Assembly: GCA_001701105.1 (NCBI GenBank)
Contig: DAAI01000030.1
Coordinates: 29,736 to 40,208 of the forward strand
From: Bacteroidales bacterium GP1
GTDB lineage: Bacteria > Bacteroidota > Bacteroidia > Bacteroidales > Muribaculaceae
Reading direction: 5' to 3'
Length of the DNA: 10,473 nt
The position numbers and the translations under genes are program-made. Positions 1 through 6,259 of this stretch are shown here, piece after piece. The notes beneath the pieces are model-generated. The model ran no database searches and was not told the DNA's origin. It saw only the letters and a program-made list of their open reading frames with translations. How positions within the stretch are numbered: the first letter of the stretch is position 1; the number at the start of each line of letters is the position of its first letter.

Positions 1-868
1 AGAGGATTACGCCGTATGTCTTAGGACATAATTTATGATTCACCGCCTTGTTCCAGCAACCCCCTATGCCGAGGGATTCTTCGGAACTTGCCTTGACCAA
101 GACGAGGCGTGGATCGCTGACATTTTCAAGAAGTTCCCGGGTGCCGTCGGTTGAATCATTATCGACGACAATTACATTGAAGTCGAAATCCGTGGCCTGC
201 GTCAATGCGGAGCGCACGGCATCCATAATCGTACGGGCGCGGTTTCTTACCGGGATTATCACTGAAGCCTCCACCGGGAAATCTTCAGAATAATAATCGA
301 CGCTATCCCTGTCCTTTCCAACGGATGCCCCTATATCTCGCAGATATTCAAGAAGCACATTCTCCATATCCACCTGATAGGCCTTCTGCCGGGTATTCTG
401 ATAATCGAACTGCTTCTTTCCGCTTTCCCGGAAGTCAACCTTCTCAACCGTATAAAGAAATTCCGGCACCATCACCACCATTTTCCCCATCGTGATACGC
501 AGCCGGAGAGCGTACCATCCGCCGTCTGCGGCATTGGAATCGGAATCTTCAAAATCCTCTGTGGCGGCAAGAACGTCAGCGGCATTGAGGAGTACAAGGC
601 TTCCAAAGTCGAAGTCATCGCGTACGGAGCCGGGCTGATAGTCGATCACCGGATGCTCCTCGATGTGGCCGTCGGGGTGGCGTTCCCGATAGCTTGAATA
701 GGTCAGGGTGGAATCGGTCTCGGCTGCGAGTTCCTGAAGCCGTCGGATGGATTCTTCCGAAATTTCTATTTTTTTATCATCAATCTTTAGTAGCACATGC
801 TGTTCGAGCGGGGCTCGGAAGATATGCTCCCGCAGATTGTTGACATTGGTGAATCTTATTATATCCAT
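1..868 (-). CDS. Glycosyltransferase family 2, two-part type, 3' end beyond the window (partial)
   Basis: Reading the minus strand from the ATG at 868-866 gives 289 uninterrupted codons that leave the window at its left edge. The second half is a clear GT-A fold start: EASVIIPVRNRARTI at residues 200-214 and VIVVDNDSTDGT at about 232-243, then LGIGGCWN at about 267-273. The DxD metal site would lie beyond the edge. The first 190 residues have motifs I associate with the acceptor half of a GT domain in Bacteroides proteins (IDYQPGSVRDDFDFGS at 75-90, EFLYT at 136-140, SGKKQFDYQNTR at 149-160), so this may be a degenerate first GT module before a complete one. No signal peptide is visible, so it should act in the cytoplasm using a nucleotide sugar; donor and acceptor are unknown. 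Its ATG shares one base with the stop of the upstream amidase gene (TAATG), implying translational coupling and one operon. The family is fairly certain; the role is not. Confidence 0.82.
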   Translation of the reverse strand, partial: MDIIRFTNVNNLREHIFRAPLEQHVLLKIDDKKIEISEESIRRLQELAAETDSTLTYSSYRERHPDGHIEEHPVIDYQPGSVRDDFDFGSLVLLNAADVLAATEDFEDSDSNAADGGWYALRLRITMGKMVVMVPEFLYTVEKVDFRESGKKQFDYQNTRQKAYQVDMENVLLEYLRDIGASVGKDRDSVDYYSEDFPVEASVIIPVRNRARTIMDAVRSALTQATDFDFNVIVVDNDSTDGTRELLENVSDPRLVLVKASSEESLGIGGCWNKAVNHKLCPKTYGVIL

Positions 869-3800
869 TATAATGAAAGGAATTGCTTCATTAATCTATC
901 TCTCGCCGGGGCATCGGTGATCGCTTCAAATGGCACTGACATCACTACCGTCTTCCCCTTGCGGCCATTTACAAGCTGGGCGGCGCGTCCGCCATCATTG
1001 AAGGTCAGCCACGCTGTAGTGCTTGCGTCGGCTGAAGGCACAAGGATGTCGGGGCATTCCACTATATACATTTTCTCATTCAGCGATGCCGAATAGGGGA
1101 TGAGGTTTCCGCTGGAATCCCGAAGTTTACCGGATTTGGAGGAATTAGACTCTGATTGGGTCACCCCGAGAATATCTTCGGCAAAATCACGGTCATCCCG
1201 ATCGGAGCGCATACCGTAGAGCTCTGATGCCAGATATTCCCCAGAAATCATGAGATGACCACCTTTTTCGCTGAAGCCTCGTAGTTTCTTCCTCATATCA
1301 TCCGAAAGCACACGGAACCTGAAGCCGTTTTTACCACGCCCGGTGATTGTGGCTTTTTGCTTGCCGAGTATATAGTCGATGTTCTTAAAGTCATTAAGTT
1401 TTATCTCCCCTTTTTCCACAGCAGCCACCGATGAGGATATGAAGCCACGACCGGCTTGTGAAATGGCCATGCCGTGGAGTGCAGGATAATCGAAAGTATT
1501 TCCTGCAATTACCTTAGTTGCATACTCCCCCCCGCTGCGGCCGAAACTCTCGCCAGCTGAGCGACGGAACTCGGTCTGATAACCGGTGAATGAGATATCC
1601 TTGACATATGGCACTCCGAAATCCGACTCAGCCGTGAAACCGGCATTTCCTTCAGAGGAAAAATACCCGGGGCCGCTCACTCTCGTGAATCCGTTAATTA
1701 TAAGAACCGGCTGGGAGCCGTCGGGGGCCTCGCGGAAGGCGAGAGTCTCGGAAGGGAATGAAGTGCCTCCTTCATTGGCGGCGATGATGCGGAAAGAATG
1801 GATATCGTGATCGGCCACCCGCAGCTCGTAATGCGTATTTTTCGTTTCAGCTATCTTATGGAATCCGAGGTCGTCGCCACTGCGTTCCAATATTATATAC
1901 TTTGTCGGCATAGCGGAAGGCTCCAAAGGATCAGGAGTGGGCTGCCAGCTCAGACGGTAATGATCTTTTTTAGTGCGTTTAATGCAGAAATCTTTTACCG
2001 CGAGTGGCTGAATCACGAGTTTACGGTCCTTACGCTCGGCAAGGAATCTGGCCATTCCCTTATATATTGCACGGCTGACCGTGAACCGGAATTCTGGGTC
2101 GAGGCCGTATTGCATATCGGCAAAATTCTGGTGGCTCATTAGCTCGATAAGGGTTGTAGGTACTTCCGGCACACGAGCCTCCACATAAGATTTATCCCAC
2201 ATTGAGCGACGCGTCCAGTTCGGTTCCCATTGACGTCGCACATCTTTGGAAATCTGTTGCATGATTATGTCGGTAAGCATGCGTGAGTTTATGCGCGGAG
2301 TGCCGTCGATGTATTGCGAGCCATTTTGGGAGAAATAGATGCCGAGAGTACCGACATAAGAATCATCGGCTCGCTTGCCTGCATCGCTGTGCAATGCGAA
2401 AGCAATGTCAACCGGCAGATTCAAGCCCTCTCTTCCGGGAAGCACCCTTGAGCCTCCGGCAAGATAATTCACCCAATGCCCCCGGCTGGTGTAATCATCT
2501 TTGTAATCATCAGATCCGTGGTAGGGAGAATATACATATTCCGGGAATCCGGCCCAGTGGAGCCAATACCTGGCTCCCTCAAGGAAGCGGGGATAGCCCG
2601 ATGTGCGGAATGAGGGAGCGGCTCCTTGTTTTGGAGAATTGGAATCGGTCGTTGTTTTGGTAGTAGAGTCTTTTGGCAATGCTTCAGTTTCCGCATCCGG
2701 TGAAACATCGCCTTCGGAACTTTCGTCATCGGAATCCTCCTCTATGGCTTCTTCATCCTGATCCTCATCAGCATCTTCGTCCTGACTTGCTTCAGGCGTT
2801 GAAGGGTCATAATATATGTCGGCACGACGAGGTGATCTTGCGATATTACCCAATCCTCCTCCTATCTTGACGGCATCTGCAGTCACGATGGCCTCGCTTC
2901 CGGCCATGCTTTCGTTTGATAGGGTGACAATAGGTTCCGTATCGCTGTAGCCCTTTTCAAGCGGAACGGTGCATAAATAAATCCATGTGCCTCCGCCCAT
3001 CTTCTGATTAACCCGAAATTCTTTACTACCGCCTGAATAATTTACCGTGTAGTGAGCATCGGATGTGGAATTGGGGAGCGTCTTATAGCTGACATATACT
3101 GCGTACTCTCCATCTTCCGGAATATCAGCGTACCATGCCGCCACCGAACGCTTTCCTCTGGTTCCTATAGTCGGCACCTGGCGGTAGGTGCCGTTCTCAA
3201 AAGGATTTTCAGTATCCCGGAAGTCGGGTAGATCGTATATAAATCCGTCCATCTCACCGGTGATCCATTTTTCCACACCGTTTGTCTCGCGGTAGGTCGA
3301 CTGGGAATATACCTGACCCTCCGGATTGGTGTCGTTGTCGACAATTACTTCGTGAATATTCGTGTCTCGTTCACGGGGCAGAAACACATACGCTCCTGCA
3401 TTCTCAAGCATCGGCACCAGAAAAGGCAAGATATAGCCCATCGTATAGGTGTCTTCCACAGTTTGGAAAAGCAGAGGTCGTTGCCATTGCCATCCGCCAT
3501 TCTTGAAATAACGGCCATGCGAGTGCCAAAGGGCTATTATATCATTGTCCAGTCCTTTTGAATAATCTGAAAGAGGATGTACTTCCGATACGAAAGCAGG
3601 ATTGCGACGATGCTGCGGCGGGAGCTTATCGACTTTTGTAATGTAATAAGACAAAGGTTTCCCGGCCACCGACAATAGGACTCGGTAATTGGAGATGGAA
3701 TCCGGCAAAGCAAACTGTACATTTCGTGCGAGCGTATCAATCAATCCGCGAGTCACCGGAAGATATGTGAAATTCTCATTCAATGATACGCTTGCGCTTC

Positions 3801-4227
3801 TCTGGGTGCGGTTGGGCTTTACGCTGTTAACTCGCAATCCGCCGGGGTTAAGATGCTCCGGAATCTGGCTGATAAGATAAGAATTGACGGCAAGGGTCAA
3901 TGAATCGTTCTGAGCTACCTCCTTGGGTGGAGCCACATATTTAGTCTTTGCTACATTCCTTCCACGCTTCTTGCGCGATTTAGCATTTCCCTTGCTTCGG
4001 GAGCTCTTCTTTTTACCTTTAGAAGCAACGGCTTTTTTTCTGCCCCCTTTTTTTGAAGGAGCGACATTCTTTTTTTTAGAATTTTTAGAACTTTTCCGGC
4101 CTGATGATTTCTTGGCCTTCGCCGCTGGAGCGGCTGAAACTGTATCGGGATGAATGACTATGTAATCGGCCGCTGCAAAGCAGAGCAATCCGCATAATAG
4201 GATGTATATAAAGCGTTTAAATTTCAT
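868..4227 (-). CDS. Exported N-acetylmuramoyl-L-alanine amidase-like protein with inserted golvesin-type domain
   Basis: This 1119-residue protein probably acts on peptidoglycan in the periplasm or at the envelope. Residues 1-32 form a signal peptide or N-terminal anchor, then comes a Lys/Arg/Ser-rich tail (about 37-96). An amidase-like fold appears in two pieces: WHSHGRYF at 234-241 and a helix ending GAYVFLPRERD (278-288), then IAFALHSDAG (608-617) and TTLIELMSH (691-699). His235, His613 and Glu695 are the likely zinc and catalytic residues. Between the pieces lie a golvesin/xanthan-lyase-like beta domain (about 365-458) and an acidic Asp/Glu linker (about 480-507). A fibronectin type III-like domain (about 745-830) and a C-terminal flavodoxin or glutamine-amidotransferase-like region (about 838-1119) follow. 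An upstream in-frame ATG at 4293 is possible, but 4227 puts the signal peptide at the N-terminus and leaves a leader of about 65 bases behind the promoter. Such proteins are often labelled xanthan lyase, which the sequence does not support. Domain limits are approximate. Confidence 0.82.
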   Translation of the reverse strand: MKFKRFIYILLCGLLCFAAADYIVIHPDTVSAAPAAKAKKSSGRKSSKNSKKKNVAPSKKGGRKKAVASKGKKKSSRSKGNAKSRKKRGRNVAKTKYVAPPKEVAQNDSLTLAVNSYLISQIPEHLNPGGLRVNSVKPNRTQRSASVSLNENFTYLPVTRGLIDTLARNVQFALPDSISNYRVLLSVAGKPLSYYITKVDKLPPQHRRNPAFVSEVHPLSDYSKGLDNDIIALWHSHGRYFKNGGWQWQRPLLFQTVEDTYTMGYILPFLVPMLENAGAYVFLPRERDTNIHEVIVDNDTNPEGQVYSQSTYRETNGVEKWITGEMDGFIYDLPDFRDTENPFENGTYRQVPTIGTRGKRSVAAWYADIPEDGEYAVYVSYKTLPNSTSDAHYTVNYSGGSKEFRVNQKMGGGTWIYLCTVPLEKGYSDTEPIVTLSNESMAGSEAIVTADAVKIGGGLGNIARSPRRADIYYDPSTPEASQDEDADEDQDEEAIEEDSDDESSEGDVSPDAETEALPKDSTTKTTTDSNSPKQGAAPSFRTSGYPRFLEGARYWLHWAGFPEYVYSPYHGSDDYKDDYTSRGHWVNYLAGGSRVLPGREGLNLPVDIAFALHSDAGKRADDSYVGTLGIYFSQNGSQYIDGTPRINSRMLTDIIMQQISKDVRRQWEPNWTRRSMWDKSYVEARVPEVPTTLIELMSHQNFADMQYGLDPEFRFTVSRAIYKGMARFLAERKDRKLVIQPLAVKDFCIKRTKKDHYRLSWQPTPDPLEPSAMPTKYIILERSGDDLGFHKIAETKNTHYELRVADHDIHSFRIIAANEGGTSFPSETLAFREAPDGSQPVLIINGFTRVSGPGYFSSEGNAGFTAESDFGVPYVKDISFTGYQTEFRRSAGESFGRSGGEYATKVIAGNTFDYPALHGMAISQAGRGFISSSVAAVEKGEIKLNDFKNIDYILGKQKATITGRGKNGFRFRVLSDDMRKKLRGFSEKGGHLMISGEYLASELYGMRSDRDDRDFAEDILGVTQSESNSSKSGKLRDSSGNLIPYSASLNEKMYIVECPDILVPSADASTTAWLTFNDGGRAAQLVNGRKGKTVVMSVPFEAITDAPARDRLMKQFLSL

Positions 4228-4300
4228 TTTGATTGTTGTTTTAACGGCAATGCCGGTCATGTGGCCCGGCCGGAAGGAGTAAGGCTTTGCCATAAGATAA

Positions 4301-4331
4301 CAAAATTACAAAAAAATTCCCGATCTTCAAA
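4301..4331 (-). promoter_or_regulatory. Bacteroidetes-type promoter for the amidase/glycosyltransferase operon
   Basis: On the minus strand TTTG (4331-4328) is followed by exactly 19 bases and then TAATTTTG (4308-4301). This matches the Bacteroides housekeeping sigma consensus of TTTG, 19-21 bases, TAnnTTTG. Transcription should begin a few bases downstream, around 4295. That is nearly at the in-frame ATG at 4293, which supports the downstream ATG at 4227 as the real start. Confidence 0.8.
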
Positions 4332-4349
4332 GCCCCGAAATTCAGATCG
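4321..4349. repeat. Short inverted repeat spanning the -33 box of the amidase promoter
   Basis: CGATCT at 4321-4326 and its reverse complement AGATCG at 4344-4349 flank 17 bases that contain the -33 TTTG of the minus-strand promoter. The position would suit a repressor operator. Six-base arms are short enough to arise by chance, and no regulator is encoded nearby. Confidence 0.25.
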
Positions 4350-4439
4350 AATAAGATTGCATAAGGAGTAAAGAGCCGGGTAAAGAATAATGAGGCTGCT
4401 TAAATAGCATTTAATAATAGCTAATTCATAGATTTTGGT

Positions 4440-4447
4440 TAACTTTG
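4440..4447 (+). promoter_or_regulatory. Probable -7 element for the restriction-modification operon
   Basis: TAACTTTG fits TAnnTTTG and lies 24 bases before the chosen endonuclease ATG at 4472, giving a leader of roughly 20 bases. No TTTG occurs 19-21 bases upstream, so only the -7 half is convincing. A TTG inside this element (4445) is in frame with the endonuclease, but as part of the promoter it is unlikely to be the start codon. Confidence 0.5.
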
Positions 4448-4471
4448 CAATCTAAAGAATCTTATTTTCAA

Positions 4472-5362
4472 ATGACTTTTGAAGAATTAAAACGTATGAT
4501 ATACAGCTGTAAGGAACTTTCATTTACAGCTGCTTCCGATAGACTACAAGAGATAGTGTTTGCTTTGAATAAGGCAGACACGCTTGAACTTATATCCCAA
4601 ATAGGTGCTATTCCCGAAGATATTGGGCGCGATTCAACAGAAGAAAAACTTTATACTAAAGTTTCAGATATTCTATTAGCAAAATCTTTGCTTGAAATGA
4701 ATTTGGAAGCTAAGGTACTAACACAAAGGGCTGACTGTGCCGATGTTGTAGCTCAAAGCCGTTATCATAAGTATTCATTAGTAGGCGACGCAAAGGCTTT
4801 CAGATTAAGTAGGACTGCCAGAAATGCAATGGATTATAAGGTAAATTCTATGGCTATTTGGAGGGGTGATAGTGAATATTCAGTTTTAGTCTACCCCTAT
4901 TTTCAATATCCTAAAAGTTGCAGCCAAATCTACAAAGAAGCCCTTAGCGGAAATGTCGCTTTGTTTAGTTGGGAATATCTATATATTTTACTAAAAGAAG
5001 GAATAAGGGAATCTTCGTCTGTAAATATTTCTGACCTGTGGAATCAAAGCGATATTATAAGTAAAACTACCACTGTATCAAATTCAAAAAACTGTTTCTT
5101 AAGTCAACAGAATCAGAATTTAGCTACGATACTCAAAATAACACCTGCTAAGTTTTATGAATACTTTGATATATTTAAGGATATAATAGTAGAACGTGGT
5201 TTTACTGAAATTCAGTACTATGAGCAGGAAATTGAACGAGTAAAGCAGCTAAATAGAGAGGAAGCCATTGCAGAACTTCTACAAAAGATGAAGATTGATA
5301 ATAAAATATCAACTATCAAAAACTTTATAGACCAGATTAACGAAAGAGATTTAGGACGATGA
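4472..5362 (+). CDS. HindIII-family type II restriction endonuclease
   Basis: This 296-residue protein resembles R.HindIII of Haemophilus influenzae along its length, from my memory of that sequence. Shared stretches include the DI-LAK segment near residues 66-71, a QR....DV segment near 85-92, GDAKAFRLSRTARN (105-118), and later FQYP, LFSWE and REEAIA-LL. The length is also close to HindIII (about 300). Asp106 and Lys108 in the DAK motif are the expected PD-(D/E)xK catalytic residues. The predicted action is Mg-dependent double-strand cleavage of unmethylated DNA at AAGCTT. I chose the ATG at 4472 because the earlier TTG at 4445 lies inside the promoter. The gene ends in ATGA, overlapping the methyltransferase start by four bases, the usual coupled arrangement. 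It is AT-rich, about one-third GC in lines I counted against about half in neighbouring genes, which suggests horizontal acquisition. The frame is intact and no key residue is visibly lost. Specificity is inferred from family only. Confidence 0.9.
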   Translation: MTFEELKRMIYSCKELSFTAASDRLQEIVFALNKADTLELISQIGAIPEDIGRDSTEEKLYTKVSDILLAKSLLEMNLEAKVLTQRADCADVVAQSRYHKYSLVGDAKAFRLSRTARNAMDYKVNSMAIWRGDSEYSVLVYPYFQYPKSCSQIYKEALSGNVALFSWEYLYILLKEGIRESSSVNISDLWNQSDIISKTTTVSNSKNCFLSQQNQNLATILKITPAKFYEYFDIFKDIIVERGFTEIQYYEQEIERVKQLNREEAIAELLQKMKIDNKISTIKNFIDQINERDLGR

Positions 5363-6257
5363 TAGAAGATTATACTAATAAAATCCTTAATGGCAACTGT
5401 GTAGAAGTAATGAAAAAATTCAGTGATAATTCAGTGGATTTAGTTGTGACTTCACCACCTTATGATAATCTTAGATCTCATAAGGGTTATAGCTTCCCCT
5501 TTGAGAATATTGTAAAGCAGCTTTATAGGGTAGTAAAAATGGAGGAATCGTTGTTTGGGTAGTTTCGGATGCCACTATTAATGGCAGCGAAACTGGAACA
5601 AGTTTTAGGCAAACCTTAAAATTCATGGATGAATGGTTTAACCTACATGACACTATGATTTTTAAGAAAACGAATCCAATTCCTCAAATTTACAAGAAAA
5701 GATATACAAATGTTTTCGAGTATATGTTCATTTTTTCTAAAGGATCTGTAAGCACACATAATGGAATAAAAATCCCTTGCCTCCATGCCGGGTTAGAATT
5801 AAAAGGCACAACTTATAAAAATTATTCGAGAGGAGAGCAAAGCAGGGGAAAGATGGCCAATCCGGTAAAAACGGAGAAGCTAAAAAGGAATATATGGGAA
5901 TATGTTGTAGGTAAAAATTCAGTGGATCAAGATGCTAAGAAGCATCCGGCTCCATTCCCGTATCAACTGGCATTAGACCATATTCTTAGTTGGACTAATC
6001 AGGGTGATTTAGTTTTAGACCCTATGTGCGGAAGTGGAACTACTTGTGTAGCGGCATTAGACGCTAAAAGAAATTATATAGGTATAGATATTTCTCCGGA
6101 ATATTGTGTCTTGGTAAAACAACGTGTAAAAATTCACTCAATGCAACCTTCATTATTTGAAGAATGTATGATGGAAGTACGGGAAGCGGATGAACCTTAT
6201 ATCGCCAATTTGGCTAAAGACATAAATAGCACCTCAGAAAGTAGTGAAGAACTATAA
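5359..6257 (+). pseudogene. HindIII-family DNA adenine methyltransferase, split by a one-base frameshift
   Basis: This is the modification partner of the adjacent endonuclease and would methylate adenine in AAGCTT to protect host DNA. The first frame, from the ATG at 5359, holds motif IV TSPPYDNLR (residues 31-39) and stops at 5560-5562. The homologous sequence continues at once in another frame: NGGIVVWVVSDATINGSETG, then NLHDTM, the SAM-binding motif I LDPMCGSGTT and YIGIDISPEY, ending at the TAA at 6255-6257. Motif IV before motif I marks the beta class. The frames join if one A is added to the run at 5535-5539, giving about 299 residues, near the roughly 309 of M.HindIII. The conserved second half shows no other damage, so the lesion is recent or a sequencing error. 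If real, the product loses its SAM-binding half and should be inactive. Base composition matches the endonuclease gene. Confidence 0.88.
5535..5539 (+). other. Frameshift point in the methyltransferase gene (A5 where A6 is needed)
   Basis: Reading from 5359, codons GTA GTA AAA are followed by ATG and reach a stop at 5560-5562. One more A in this five-base run would give GTA GTA AAA AAT GGA GGA, which continues the conserved Asn-Gly-Gly-Ile-Val-Val-Trp segment. The heptamer here (A AAA ATG) is not a canonical X XXY YYZ slippery site. Confidence 0.85.
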
Positions 6258-6259
6258 TC

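Noticed and set aside
797..4153. Several plus-strand frames opposite the amidase-like gene
   Set aside because: They are short, overlap each other in different frames and have low-complexity or arginine-rich composition, as expected of antisense shadows of a long real gene.
868..4227. Annotation of the large protein as xanthan lyase
   Set aside because: No polysaccharide lyase domain is visible. The name comes from a shared beta-sandwich module, while the catalytic-looking residues fit an amidase.
4228..4293. ATG at 4293 as the start of the amidase-like protein
   Set aside because: It would put 22 non-signal residues in front of a clear signal peptide and lies almost at the predicted transcription start.
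4445..4471. TTG at 4445 as the start of the endonuclease
   Set aside because: It lies inside the TAACTTTG promoter element, so it would not be in the transcript. The ATG at 4472 also gives the better family length.
5530..5545. Programmed -1 ribosomal frameshift
   Set aside because: A AAA ATG does not satisfy the usual slippery pattern and I see no strong stem-loop just downstream. It is kept only as a minor possibility.
5359..6257. Two separate genes, or a heterodimeric methyltransferase with split subunits
   Set aside because: The junction falls within a continuous conserved segment and is repaired by one base. The second part has no start codon until 5625, well after conserved residues.
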